A DNA stretch of 64,000 nt from JAKAWW01 sp049965095 (lineage in GTDB: Archaea > Micrarchaeota > Micrarchaeia > Micrarchaeales > Micrarchaeaceae), in contig JBMFWR010000003.1 of assembly GCA_049965095.1 (NCBI GenBank), forward strand, positions 1 to 64,000. The letters run 5' to 3'. This document shows, in pieces, positions 49,194 through 58,063 of this stretch. Position 1 is the first letter of the stretch; the number at the start of each line of letters is the position of its first letter. A model generated the notes under the pieces. The model had not been told where the DNA came from, searched no databases, and worked only from the letters and a program-made list of their open reading frames with translations. Both the position numbers and the translations under genes were made by a program.

Positions 49194-50171
49194 ATGGATA
49201 TTGCAGACCTTATATCAAACAACTACAAGATTGCGTTTGATGCAATACTGCATCCAGGCACGTCTACGAAAAAGGCAATGAGCATAGGCGATGCGATTAA
49301 ATTCTATTACAGCATTGCAATAATACCGCTTGTTCTTGGCATAATAATAAGCATTGCAATTGGAACACACGTTTCGAAGCTTATGCCTTTCGGAGCTGTT
49401 GCAGGACTGGCCATGGCCGCGCTGCTTTTTGCGATGTATGCAGTAATTATGCCAATAGGGATTGTAATAGACAGTGGAGTATACCATATAGTGATAAAGC
49501 GCCTCTTCAACATGTACAACAAAGATTATAGAGCGGTTTTCTCTGCTTTTACCTATGCGATGATTCCAGCAATATTATTTTACTGGCTCATTATGATACC
49601 CGTGCTTGGGTTTGTGGTCTTGCTCCTAATGGGCGTATGGAGCTTTATTATCGAGATTATTGCACTGGCAAACCTTCTTTCAATGAGCAGGCTTAAGGCA
49701 TTGGGCACGATCATACTAGAAGGCATAGTAGTTGGCATAATTGTCTTTATTATAGCGCTTGTAGTAGGTGGCGTGATGGCTGCCCTGCTATTGCATGGAA
49801 GTGCAAGCTCAAACGTATTTCCAGCATTCCAGAATTCAAGCGCAATTGTGCCAAGCGGCTATGCAACATCTGCAAATTATTCATCATGCAACAACTTTAC
49901 TATAGTAGATAGTACATTTGGGAGCAATCAAAGTGGCGTATGCAACTGGAATGGTGGCACGCTCAATGTTAGCATTGCGGGAGGCAACTCAGGCTACGCA
50001 ACAGTGAGCATTACTGGCAGCAACGGCAAGTTATATTACTATAAGGGAACTGATTCCAGGTGCATTACAAGCTCAGGCTCGTTCTATGCACCAGCACAGC
50101 AGTATATAGTAAAGATTTATACAGGAAATGGTGGTGGAGCCTGCGGTCCAAGCATAATACACCTTTCTTAA
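49194..50171 (+). CDS. Yip1-domain membrane protein with C-terminal outer domain
   Basis: A 325-residue protein. Residues 1-200 form a Yip1-like domain: an N-terminal cytoplasmic helix region (ISNNYKIAFDAILHPGTSTK) and about five membrane helices (SIAIIPLVLGIIISIAIGT, FVVLLLMGVWSFIIEIIALA). The last 110 residues are extracytoplasmic, with sequons and four Cys (SSCNNFTIV, GVCNWNGG, RCITSS, GGACGPS) that may form disulfides. Function unknown. GGTG precedes the ATG and CCTTTTATAAC (49155-49165) is a likely TATA box. The methyltransferase gene follows closely. Confidence 0.82.
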   Translation: MDIADLISNNYKIAFDAILHPGTSTKKAMSIGDAIKFYYSIAIIPLVLGIIISIAIGTHVSKLMPFGAVAGLAMAALLFAMYAVIMPIGIVIDSGVYHIVIKRLFNMYNKDYRAVFSAFTYAMIPAILFYWLIMIPVLGFVVLLLMGVWSFIIEIIALANLLSMSRLKALGTIILEGIVVGIIVFIIALVVGGVMAALLLHGSASSNVFPAFQNSSAIVPSGYATSANYSSCNNFTIVDSTFGSNQSGVCNWNGGTLNVSIAGGNSGYATVSITGSNGKLYYYKGTDSRCITSSGSFYAPAQQYIVKIYTGNGGGACGPSIIHLS

Positions 50172-50178
50172 TGAGTCG

Positions 50179-50661
50179 ATGCAGAAGCAAATCAAGTTAG
50201 AGGCAGCTTTCTTAAGCTCCGAGTTTGGGCCGCACGAAAAGATACTCGACATAGGATCTAGAGACGGAAAGCTTGAGGTGGAGCTAAAGCGCTTCGACAT
50301 TACAGGTGTAGAAAGCTCAAAAGACATGCTTATACAAGCGAGAAAGAGCTCAAAAAAGCTTTTTGTAAAAGGAGTTGCTGCCAACCTGCCTTTTTTGCAG
50401 AATGAATTCAGCGGCGCAATAATGCATATTCCTTCAAGATATATTGAAAACTGCGAGAGAGCAGTGGCAGAAATTTATACTGTGCTTGAAAAAAGAGGGA
50501 AGCTTGTTGTATTTGTATCTGGTCATGCTAAGCTTCCTTTAAGCGAAAAAGACAGCAGCATCGCTTCTATGCTTCTGGAGTGCATGGGAGGCAAATTCTC
50601 AAACACAAAAATAGTAGAGCTTGATAAATCCTTATTTGCAATGGTGTTTGTTAAGGCCTGA
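50179..50661 (+). CDS. Class I SAM-dependent methyltransferase, small
   Basis: A 160-residue methyltransferase fold: SAM motif ILDIGSRDGKLEVEL, acidic strand ITGVESSKDMLIQAR, and AANLPFLQNEFSGAIM with the later IYTVLEKRGKLVVFVSG. The usual GxGxG is reduced to GSRDG, so SAM binding is plausible but unproven. It starts seven bases after the Yip1 gene. Its stop codon directly abuts the stop of the convergent parvulin gene with no intervening bases. The substrate is unknown. Confidence 0.78.
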   Translation: MQKQIKLEAAFLSSEFGPHEKILDIGSRDGKLEVELKRFDITGVESSKDMLIQARKSSKKLFVKGVAANLPFLQNEFSGAIMHIPSRYIENCERAVAEIYTVLEKRGKLVVFVSGHAKLPLSEKDSSIASMLLECMGGKFSNTKIVELDKSLFAMVFVKA

Positions 50662-50937
50662 TTATGCAAGCCTCTTTATGATATGGTAACCGAATTGCGT
50701 TTTCACTATACCAGATATTTCTCCAGGTTTTAGGGCAAATGCAGCATTCTCGAATTCCTTGACCATTATGCCGCGGCCAAAGTAGCCCAGATCGCCACCA
50801 CGGCGCCTTGAGCCGTCAATCGAATACTCTGCCGCAAGCTTTTCGAAGCTTTCGCCTTTCCCCAATTTTTCAAGAACTTCCTTGGCTTTTGACTCTTTTT
50901 CAACCAGAATATGCGCGCATCTTATCTTATCTGCCAT
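50662..50937 (-). CDS. Parvulin-type peptidyl-prolyl isomerase
   Basis: A 91-residue stand-alone PpiC/parvulin domain: KIRCAHILVEKESKAKEVLE, GESFEKLAAEYSIDGSRRRG, GDLGYFGRGIMVKEFENAAF, and GIVKTQFGYHIIKRL. It assists folding around proline peptide bonds. It has no signal peptide, so it is cytoplasmic. The gene ends immediately against the methyltransferase gene and starts 33 bases after the Dph6-like gene on the same strand. Confidence 0.95.
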   Translation of the reverse strand: MADKIRCAHILVEKESKAKEVLEKLGKGESFEKLAAEYSIDGSRRRGGDLGYFGRGIMVKEFENAAFALKPGEISGIVKTQFGYHIIKRLA

Positions 50938-50969
50938 TTTACCACATAAGCTTTATGTATGCAACTTTT

Positions 50970-51635
50970 TTATTCCTTGCCAACAAGCTCCGCCTCGTCT
51001 ATTATGTAATTGCCTACCATGCCATGCCATTCAACATGCGCTTTTGCTATGCGTATTCTCTTCTTGAAAAGAGGGGCGTCTAGCACAAAGGATTCGGCTT
51101 CACCCCCTTCAAAGAGCATGTTTATACCGTATTTTGCGCTTAAGCCAGAGAGCCTGTTTATCATCTGCTCGTCTATAAGGGCACCGAGATAGGTGTCATC
51201 AAAGCCTTCAGCCGCCACTTTTGTTATTATGGCCTTGTAATCCCTGCTAAGCTCCCTGAGCTCGTCAAGCGGATCAATATGCCATAGCGGCGCTATGTGC
51301 CTTATGCCATGCCTATTGCATATGTCTTCTATTCTTTTGCGCTGGTATTCGCTTGCCGTAGCACCAGTAACAAGCTCGCTAACTCCATATTCCACAACTG
51401 CCCTTTCCAAATCTGCAAGCTCTTCTTCCTTCCTGCCCTCAGTAACGACCATTTTCTGCTCTATTCCCATTGCTAGGGCCTGCAGCTGCGTATACATTAT
51501 GTTGGCTTTGTGGAACATGTAGCTGTCATCATTGCTCGGGATCATAGTTACAAGAAGCTCCACAGGGCTTTCTGCATGCACCTTGTGCAAGGCAAGCGTT
51601 GAATCCTTACCACCACTGAAAAGAGCAGCTCTCAT
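50970..51635 (-). CDS. Diphthine-ammonia ligase-like ATP pyrophosphatase
   Basis: A 221-residue N-type ATP-pyrophosphatase. The PP-loop SGGKDSTLALHKV opens the protein, followed by VTMIPSNDDSYMFHKANI, ELVTGATASEYQRKRIEDIC and HIAPLWHIDPLDEL, as in Dph6, which amidates diphthine on EF-2. The C-terminal part (GINMLFEGGEAESFVLDAPL) is also typical. The ATG at 51635 has GAGGTG upstream and overlaps the endonuclease III stop by four bases (ATGA), indicating coupling. Confidence 0.9.
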   Translation of the reverse strand: MRAALFSGGKDSTLALHKVHAESPVELLVTMIPSNDDSYMFHKANIMYTQLQALAMGIEQKMVVTEGRKEEELADLERAVVEYGVSELVTGATASEYQRKRIEDICNRHGIRHIAPLWHIDPLDELRELSRDYKAIITKVAAEGFDDTYLGALIDEQMINRLSGLSAKYGINMLFEGGEAESFVLDAPLFKKRIRIAKAHVEWHGMVGNYIIDEAELVGKE

Positions 51636-52291
51636 TTGCGCACCTCTTTCAAAGCAACGGTGCTTGAAGGGCATATGTCTTTAAGGACGCACTTGCTGCA
51701 ATGCCTATTTTTTGCTGTGCAGGTATCTCTTCCAAGTGCTATGAAAAGATTTGTAATAGAACCCCATTCGTTATTAGGCACTATATCCATCAAAACCCTC
51801 TCTATCTTTTCAGGATTTTTAGAATCTGTCAGCCCGAGCCTGTTAGAGACTGTTATACAATGCGTATCTATAGCTATACCCTCATTTATTCCATAAGCTT
51901 CAGAGAGCACAACATTGGCAGTCTTGCGCCCAACTCCAGGTAGCAAGACAAGCTTGCTTATGCTCTTTGGCACTTTTGAATTGAAATTCTTTACAAGAAT
52001 TTTTGCGGTTTTTATTATATTTGAGCTCTTGCCCTTATATAGACCAATGGATTTTGTAAATGCATAAAGCTGGGATGGCTTAAGCTTTGCAAAATCCTCA
52101 GGGGTTTTGTACAGCTTGAAGAGCCTTGAGGTTGCCTTATTTACCGAAGCATCTGTAGCCTGGGCAGAAAGAATCGTAGAAACAAGAAGCTGCCAAGGAG
52201 TCAAGAATTTTAGTCTAGTTTTGGGCCTATTGCCATACTTGCGTTTAAGCCTACTGAGCACAACCAAGATAAACTTCTGCTTTTCCTGCAT
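51632..52291 (-). CDS. nth: Endonuclease III
   Basis: A DNA glycosylase/AP lyase that removes oxidised pyrimidines. The 219-residue protein has WQLLVSTILSAQATDASVNK, the helix-hairpin-helix with catalytic Lys (LPGVGRKTANVVL), the catalytic Asp in AIDTHCITVSNRLG, and a 4Fe-4S cluster with canonical C-x6-C-x2-C-x5-C spacing near the C-terminus (CTAKNRHCSKCVLKDIC). It is head-to-head with a second endonuclease III gene (58-base gap) and precedes the Dph6-like gene. Confidence 0.95.
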   Translation of the reverse strand: MQEKQKFILVVLSRLKRKYGNRPKTRLKFLTPWQLLVSTILSAQATDASVNKATSRLFKLYKTPEDFAKLKPSQLYAFTKSIGLYKGKSSNIIKTAKILVKNFNSKVPKSISKLVLLPGVGRKTANVVLSEAYGINEGIAIDTHCITVSNRLGLTDSKNPEKIERVLMDIVPNNEWGSITNLFIALGRDTCTAKNRHCSKCVLKDICPSSTVALKEVRK

Positions 52292-52349
52292 TGCAAAACC
52301 TCAAATTATTCTCAAAAAGCGTATAAATGTTTTTAGGTAAAGTTTATGT

Positions 52350-53003
52350 ATGCCTGTGCAAAGATTTACAAAACTCAAAGACAATGAGGCTTTGGAAGTC
52401 ATAGAAAGGCTCGAAAAAATTTATGGAGATGCTAGTTATTTCCTAAAATTTGACACCAAAGTAAACCTGCTGGTAGGGGCAATAATAGAAGCAAGAACAA
52501 AAGATGAGGTGGTGAAAGAGATTACATCGGAGCTGTTCAAGCGCTTCCATAGCGCAGCTGATTATTCAAGGATGAGCGAGCAGGAGCTGCTTGGGTATAT
52601 AAAGAAATCGACATTCGCCAGCAATAAGGCAAAAAACATAATAAACGCCTGCAAAATTATCGAACGCGATTATGGAGGTAATGTCCCACAAAACATGGAA
52701 GAACTAGTAAAGCTTCCAGGAGTGGGAAGAAAAACTGCCAATACGATACTCATAAACGGCTTCAACATAGTTGAAGGCATGCCTATAGACACATGGGCGA
52801 TAAGGGTTTCTTACAGGCTTGGCTTGACAAGCAATGAGGATCCTGACGATGTGGAAGAGGATCTCAAGCGCATAGTGCCAAAAAAGTATTGGCGCAATTT
52901 TGCCTATGTGCTCAAGGCGCACGGCAAAGCAGTATGCAATGTCACGCCAAAATGCGAGGTTTGCCCGATTAATGACATCTGCCCCAAAAACCAGCATGGA
53001 TGA
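52350..53003 (+). CDS. Endonuclease III-like glycosylase, divergent paralogue
   Basis: A 217-residue HhH-GPD protein: VNLLVGAIIEARTKDEVVKE replaces the usual SAQATD motif, the hairpin LPGVGRKTANTIL keeps the catalytic Lys, and PIDTWAIRVSYRLG keeps the Asp. Cluster cysteines are present (CNVTPKCEVCPINDIC) with the first spacing one residue shorter than canonical. The changed substrate region suggests a different base preference. The start codon of the PHP gene follows four bases after its stop, so it may share a transcript with that phosphoesterase. Confidence 0.9.
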   Translation: MPVQRFTKLKDNEALEVIERLEKIYGDASYFLKFDTKVNLLVGAIIEARTKDEVVKEITSELFKRFHSAADYSRMSEQELLGYIKKSTFASNKAKNIINACKIIERDYGGNVPQNMEELVKLPGVGRKTANTILINGFNIVEGMPIDTWAIRVSYRLGLTSNEDPDDVEEDLKRIVPKKYWRNFAYVLKAHGKAVCNVTPKCEVCPINDICPKNQHG

Positions 53004-53007
53004 TTAG

Positions 53008-54273
53008 ATGCTTGCAATAGCTGACTTGCACATACATTCAAGATTCTCCAGGGCGTGCAGCAGCGACATTACAGTAAAAGGTCTTGAGAATGCGGCAGTC
53101 CAGAAAGGCATTAGGATTCTCGCTTCAGGGGATCCTGTCAATGCAAACTGGCTTTCCGAGCTCAAACTTAATCTGGAAGAGGATGGAACAGGCCTATTCA
53201 AGGTAAAGGGCAGCAATACTAGAGTAAGATTCATGCTTGGAGGAGAGCTTTCAACCATTTATGAGTATGGCGGAAAGTCCCGCAGAATACACCACTGTGT
53301 TTTTGTAAGGAGCTTCGAGGCAATTGACCAGCTCAGAGAATTGCTCATGCCAAAAGGTAGCCTGGATTCAGATGGCAGGCCGACTCTTATGATGAGCTCT
53401 GCAGAGCTTGTTGAAAGCGCGCTTGAAGCGGACAGCAAAGCTTTTATATTTCCAGCACATGCGTGGACACCATACTTCGGTGTTCTGGGCTCCATAACGG
53501 GCTTCGATTCCATTGAAGAGGCTTACGAGGACCAGGCAAAACACATACATGCGCTTGAAACTGGTTTGAGCAGCGATCCGGAAATGAACTGGAGACTCTC
53601 CAAGCTTGACAAGTACGCGCTTGTTTCCAACAGCGACATGCATTCAATGCAAAAGATGGGAAGAGAAGCAAACGCATTTGAGCTTGACAAGCTTACATAT
53701 AACAATATTGTTGATTCGATATCAAAAAAAGACTCAAGGCACTTTAAGTTTACCATAGAATATTATCCTGAAGAGGGCAAATACCATTATGACGGCCACA
53801 GGCAGTGCAACTTCTCCGCAAATCCGGAAACATACAAGAGCAGCATCTGCCCCGTGTGCGGAAAAAAGCTTGTAATTGGGGTATTGCACAGAGTGGAGGA
53901 GCTTGCCGACAGGCCCAAAGGATTTGTCCCAAAAAACGCCATACCTTACAAAAAAACAGTACCGCTGATTGAGGTGCTTGCTTACGTTATGCACAAGAGC
54001 AGTTACAGCAGCGCGGTAAAAGAAGCATATGGCAAAATGATAGCTGAGCTTGGATCTGAATTTCATATACTGCTTGAAGAGGGAATTGAAAACATTGCCG
54101 CAAGCATGGGCAGCGAAGTTGCCGCGGCAATAGACAACATCAGAAAAGGAAACGTTCACATTGAACCTGGATACGACGGCGTATTTGGAGTAATAGACCT
54201 ATTGAACAGGGAAAAGCAAAAGCAAGAAGTCAAAAGACAGAAGACACTGTTCAGCAATCATGATCGCTTGTGA
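53008..54273 (+). CDS. PHP-domain phosphoesterase (helicase-associated type)
   Basis: A 421-residue protein of the PHP-domain type often linked to UvrD-like helicases. It opens with the metal motif ADLHIHSRFSRA, has HAWTPYFGVLGSITG, VSNSDMHSMQKMG, and after the PHP domain a cysteine pair (SICPVCGKKL) and helical segments typical of the family. PHP domains hydrolyse phosphodiesters with metal clusters. It follows the endonuclease III paralogue directly and its end overlaps the convergent small membrane protein gene by 16 bases. Confidence 0.85.
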   Translation: MLAIADLHIHSRFSRACSSDITVKGLENAAVQKGIRILASGDPVNANWLSELKLNLEEDGTGLFKVKGSNTRVRFMLGGELSTIYEYGGKSRRIHHCVFVRSFEAIDQLRELLMPKGSLDSDGRPTLMMSSAELVESALEADSKAFIFPAHAWTPYFGVLGSITGFDSIEEAYEDQAKHIHALETGLSSDPEMNWRLSKLDKYALVSNSDMHSMQKMGREANAFELDKLTYNNIVDSISKKDSRHFKFTIEYYPEEGKYHYDGHRQCNFSANPETYKSSICPVCGKKLVIGVLHRVEELADRPKGFVPKNAIPYKKTVPLIEVLAYVMHKSSYSSAVKEAYGKMIAELGSEFHILLEEGIENIAASMGSEVAAAIDNIRKGNVHIEPGYDGVFGVIDLLNREKQKQEVKRQKTLFSNHDRL

Positions 54274-54575
54274 TGCCTCATTTTGAACATGGCAATGTTG
54301 AAGCTGCGCAATATCTTGTCGTAGTATTTCATCGTGACAAGCATTGCAACAAGGATGCCAGCTATTACGACCTCTATGAATATCAAGTAGTCGCTTATCA
54401 TAAGAAGTGAAGAAAAAGATCTTATAGTTGTGCGCACTGCAAAGAAAGTAGCAACTGCAGCCATAACATCGAACGCAACAGACAGGTATGCAAGTTTCTC
54501 TAGCATCCTCTCGGTAAGCCGTATCTTTTCAAAATCGCTGTAGTACACCCTTCCACCTCTGGTCGCGATAAACAT
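54258..54575 (-). CDS. Small membrane protein with two or three hydrophobic helices
   Basis: About 105 residues, opening MFIATRGGRVYYSDFEKI, then hydrophobic helices (LAYLSVAFDVMAAVATFFAV and YLIFIEVVIAGILVAMLVTM) and a basic C-terminus (FKMRHHKRS). I do not recognise the family. I chose the ATG at 54575 because a TATA-like TTTAAAAATCC lies just upstream at about 54589-54600; a TTG at 54608 would contain it. The gene overlaps the end of the PHP gene on the opposite strand. Confidence 0.55.
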   Translation of the reverse strand: MFIATRGGRVYYSDFEKIRLTERMLEKLAYLSVAFDVMAAVATFFAVRTTIRSFSSLLMISDYLIFIEVVIAGILVAMLVTMKYYDKILRSFNIAMFKMRHHKRS

Positions 54576-54651
54576 TTTTTTAAAAGGATTTTTAAAGTTT
54601 TTGCACAACTCCTATTATTGGAAGTTTCATGGGCGCACTTAATCGCAATTT

Positions 54652-55884
54652 TCAAACATCGATTAATTCGCGCAAGAGTACAGTCGCATAAGAACCAGAA
54701 GGAAGCGAAAAGCGGATCTCCGCGGTGGAGCTTTTTTCATCATAATTCATGGTAAATGCTGCATAAGGAGCAAACAACACCCTTGTAGTGCCCTTGCAAT
54801 TTAGCTCAGGCATTCCCTTAACCTTGAAATCCTCGGTGCTTATCCCGAGTTTCTCCAGTATACTTTTTTCGAACTGATTTGGCGTGGTGTTATAGCCGAC
54901 CAAATTACCCACAGGATATGATTTAAATTTACCGTTGTAAACATGCGCAGCATTCTGGTCAAAAAACAATTCTGAAGCATCAAACACAATGTCACCTTCA
55001 CCCGGAGCTACAAGGCCAGCCTTGACCCTTTCCTCCACTTCCATATTGAATATCTCGCTTTCAACCGAATGCACGAACATTAGTAGGAGCGAGCGAGGAA
55101 GCTTGCGCATCGCATTTGCATAATTTTCAGGAAATCTTGCAAGATAATCTATTACTGTGCGCTCATATTTCAGATACTTTGGAAAATATTCCAAAGCTTT
55201 CCTGAAATCATGCTCGCGCTCTAACCTTTCGCGCGCTTCAACCGCTTCTATACTTATCTCGTTTGAGTGGTCAGTAAGGAAAAGCATTGCCGCGCGCTCG
55301 AAATCGCCTTTCAATATGCTTATACCGATATCAATGTTGTTTCCGCGATTGCCAAAACGCTGTTCCCCAAAATAGTTAGGAAAAACTCCGTGCACCTCGA
55401 GCTCGCCTCGAGACGCTTTCATATTTTCAAAATCTGCAGCACTTACGTCCCTCACTTTTATGGCAAACCTATTGCCAGCCAAATCCCCGAGCTTGATAGG
55501 GCTTGCGGCACGCCATGCACCGTTTATGCTTATATCCTTGATGTGAAGGCTCAAAAGCTGCTCAGGTGCAACACCATGAATGCTACACAGCTGCGCTGTT
55601 ACTGCAATGCGATCTTTTGTTCCGGCAAAATTTACAGATTTTATTCCCTTCCTAAATATCCTGGCAACCTGTTTGAGTGCTTGAATTGTATTCCAATTCC
55701 GCTTCTGGAGCACAAAAAAAGAGAACGCTCCTTCGGCGCTTTCCTTGAAGCCGAGCTCTTCACCCGTATAATGCTTTCCAATCCCTATTGGGAAACCTTG
55801 CTTCGTTATCTCCTCAACTACGAAATCCTCTGGCACTGATTTTATTGTGCCGTTTGCCTTTGGGGATTTTGTCAGGGTCAGCAT
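54652..55884 (-). CDS. truD: tRNA pseudouridine(13) synthase TruD
   Basis: TruD makes pseudouridine 13 in tRNA. The 410-residue protein has PEDFVVEEI near the N-terminus, the catalytic Asp in NFAGTKDRIAVTAQ, RFAIKVRDV, and NYFGEQRFGNRGNNIDIG, with the family-specific insert following. The length matches the archaeal family. It sits 14 bases after the second beta-CASP nuclease on the same strand. Confidence 0.94.
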   Translation of the reverse strand: MLTLTKSPKANGTIKSVPEDFVVEEITKQGFPIGIGKHYTGEELGFKESAEGAFSFFVLQKRNWNTIQALKQVARIFRKGIKSVNFAGTKDRIAVTAQLCSIHGVAPEQLLSLHIKDISINGAWRAASPIKLGDLAGNRFAIKVRDVSAADFENMKASRGELEVHGVFPNYFGEQRFGNRGNNIDIGISILKGDFERAAMLFLTDHSNEISIEAVEARERLEREHDFRKALEYFPKYLKYERTVIDYLARFPENYANAMRKLPRSLLLMFVHSVESEIFNMEVEERVKAGLVAPGEGDIVFDASELFFDQNAAHVYNGKFKSYPVGNLVGYNTTPNQFEKSILEKLGISTEDFKVKGMPELNCKGTTRVLFAPYAAFTMNYDEKSSTAEIRFSLPSGSYATVLLRELIDV

Positions 55885-55898
55885 CGTTAACGCATCTT

Positions 55899-57209
55899 TT
55901 ATACTTCGTATTCATCTCCTATGGCAGGCACGTGCGCATTAAACCTTTCTTTTATGTCGTTCATGAATTCTTCAGACTTGCGCTTCTCCCCGTGCATTAT
56001 GAATACGTTTTTGAGTCCTTTTATCTTGGAGAGCAGCTGCTCTAGCTGGCGCCTGTCTGCGTGCGCTGATAGATGAAAATTTTCTACCTTGAGCTTTACC
56101 TCTATTTCCTTGTTGTTGATTCTTATCTTATTAGATCCTTCAAGCAGCGCTCTACCCAGCGTGCCCTCGGCCTGATAGCCGACAAGTATGAGCTTGTTAG
56201 CAGAATTGCCTGCCATCTTTGACAGGTAATACATTACAGGGCCGCCAGTAAGCATGCCGCTTGTCGTAACTATTATATTGCTCTGATCCTCGCTTACGAT
56301 CTTGCTACGCATGCTTTTCTTTTCCACTGGCACGAAATTGCTGCTCTTGAAGGGATCATAATCGCTCATCAGGATCTTCTTTTGAAGTTCGTCCCTGCAG
56401 TATATTACGTTGTGCCTGTATATGCGCATTGACTTGTTTATCATGCCGTCAACGTATATTGGCACTTTTCTCATTATGCCCGAATTTATGTAATCATCCA
56501 GGAATAGGAGCACCTCTTGCGCCCTCCCGACTGCGAATGAGGGTATTATGATTTTGCCTCCAGCGTCTATCGTGTCGTTTATGCTCTTCAGCATGCTCTT
56601 TGCTATTGCAGATTCCTTCTCAAAGACGTCGTTCTTGCTAGCATATGTGCTTTCCGTTACAAGCGTATCGCTGCTGATACCATCAACAGTTGCACCGTCG
56701 AGAAGCCTAGTCTTGGCGAGATGAATGTCTCCAGTATACAATATGCTCTTTTTGCCATCGCTTACCTTTATCATGGCGCTGCCAACTATGTGCCCAGCAG
56801 GAATGAACGTAATCTCAAGGTCATTCAATTTGAATGGCTTGTTGTATTCTATTATCTTGTAGCTTTTGCGGAGCTTCTCGAGCCCTTCCTTTGTGACATT
56901 CTGAGGATTTGATATGTGCATGTAGTCGCTCAGGAGCACATTGGTAAGCTCTATAGTCGGCTTGGTTGCATATACGGTCTTGCTGTAACCTGCAGTATAT
57001 ATGTGCGGCAGGTATCCGCAATGGTCCAGATGTGCATGTGTTATGAATATGCCATCTATTTCGCTGAATTTGCTGTCTTCTATCATTGGGTACTCTTCTT
57101 TTTCCCCAAGCTTTACTCCTGCATCGAGGAGTATCTTTGTTTTTTCTGTACTTATCATTATGCAGCTGCGGCCTACTTCGCCCGCACCTCCATAGAAAGA
57201 GATTTTCAC
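55899..57209 (-). CDS. Beta-CASP ribonuclease without KH domains (aCPSF2-like)
   Basis: A 436-residue metallo-beta-lactamase/beta-CASP nuclease: FYGGAGEVGRSCIMIS at the start, the metal motif FITHAHLDHCGYL at about 56-68 (His58, His60, Asp62, His63), AGHIVGSAMI, YTGDIHLAKTRLL, the beta-CASP core IIIPSFAVGRAQEVLLF, VTTSGMLTGGPVMYYL, and SAHADRRQLEQLLS plus MHGEKRKSEEF. It lacks the N-terminal KH part of FttA. Such proteins act in 5'-3' exonucleolytic or endonucleolytic RNA decay. TruD follows. Confidence 0.93.
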   Translation of the reverse strand: MKISFYGGAGEVGRSCIMISTEKTKILLDAGVKLGEKEEYPMIEDSKFSEIDGIFITHAHLDHCGYLPHIYTAGYSKTVYATKPTIELTNVLLSDYMHISNPQNVTKEGLEKLRKSYKIIEYNKPFKLNDLEITFIPAGHIVGSAMIKVSDGKKSILYTGDIHLAKTRLLDGATVDGISSDTLVTESTYASKNDVFEKESAIAKSMLKSINDTIDAGGKIIIPSFAVGRAQEVLLFLDDYINSGIMRKVPIYVDGMINKSMRIYRHNVIYCRDELQKKILMSDYDPFKSSNFVPVEKKSMRSKIVSEDQSNIIVTTSGMLTGGPVMYYLSKMAGNSANKLILVGYQAEGTLGRALLEGSNKIRINNKEIEVKLKVENFHLSAHADRRQLEQLLSKIKGLKNVFIMHGEKRKSEEFMNDIKERFNAHVPAIGDEYEV

Positions 57210-57303
57210 TTTTACACCTTTCCTATATTTTAATTACTTCTTTTTATTATTTTCTTTTACTGTTTCCTAATTTACATTGACTTTATAGTCAAAAGCATTA
57301 TGG

Positions 57304-57328
57304 GCGTGCAAAAACAGCAATTGCACGC
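57304..57328 (-). terminator. Hairpin at the stop codon of the coiled-coil gene
   Basis: GCGTGCAA (57304-57311) is a perfect reverse complement of TTGCACGC (57321-57328), with nine bases in the loop. The stem shares one base with the TAG of the coiled-coil gene on the minus strand. It may stop or stabilise that message; the following T-tract is weak. Confidence 0.4.
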
Positions 57329-58005
57329 TACTTGCTCTGCTTCCTCTTTATTACTGCTATGTCTTCTATGTTTATATCCTGCTGGGGCTTCTCCCTGTGG
57401 ACAGGTTTCTCAGGCTTGCGCCTTGTCTGCCACCTGCCAAGCCTCAGGATCTTCCTTAGCTCCATGTACAACGAGTCTATCTTGCCGTCCTTCTCGCCTA
57501 TTTCTGCATTGTACTTGGACAAGCTTTCAGAATAAGCCTCTATGTCCTTCTTCATCAGGTCTATCTTTCTTTCAAGCCTGACAAAAGAAAAAGCTTCATC
57601 AAGTTCAGCATCAATCTGGTTTATTTTCCTGACAAGTTCCTTTTCATCAGCAAGCGATGACGCCTCAGTGGATATCTTGAATTCAAGGGTTCGCTTCATA
57701 TGCTTGAGATAGCCAATGCGCTTGCTATCAAATTTAGAAGTGCTTTTTTTCATTTCAAGCAGCTTCGAGAGCGCTGCCAGCTCGGCCTCTTTGTAGCTTA
57801 TGCGCCTTCTTAAATCTTTTATCTTTGATATTATCGCGCTTCTCTCCTTCTTTAGCGAGTCTATTTCGGTTTTTATCTTTTCGGCTTCAGGATTATGCGC
57901 CTCCTTTATTATGTCGTTAAGGGAGCGCCTCTGCTCCTCACCATTTGCACTTGCTACTGCATTCGGCTTCTGTGCACTGCTAAGGGCACCATTGCCCTCT
58001 GCCAA
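57328..58005 (-). CDS. Archaeal coiled-coil protein (COG1340-like)
   Basis: A 225-residue protein, almost all coiled coil from residue 40 to 190 (IDSLKKERSAIISKIKDLRR, LERKIDLMKKDIEAYSESLS) with a basic tail (WQTRRKPEKPVHREKP). It fits the archaeal coiled-coil family COG1340, sometimes linked to ribosomes, but function is unknown. Start: TTG at 58005 with AGGAAAG upstream; no ATG is available. A TATA-like GTTTATATAGG (58052-58062) would start transcription near 58031. It follows the glycosyltransferase on the same strand. Confidence 0.75.
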   Translation of the reverse strand: MAEGNGALSSAQKPNAVASANGEEQRRSLNDIIKEAHNPEAEKIKTEIDSLKKERSAIISKIKDLRRRISYKEAELAALSKLLEMKKSTSKFDSKRIGYLKHMKRTLEFKISTEASSLADEKELVRKINQIDAELDEAFSFVRLERKIDLMKKDIEAYSESLSKYNAEIGEKDGKIDSLYMELRKILRLGRWQTRRKPEKPVHREKPQQDINIEDIAVIKRKQSK

Positions 58006-58063
58006 TTTGCTTTCCTGTTGTGCTTGGATGTTGCTGTCCAGTCAATCGCCTATATAAACTAAG

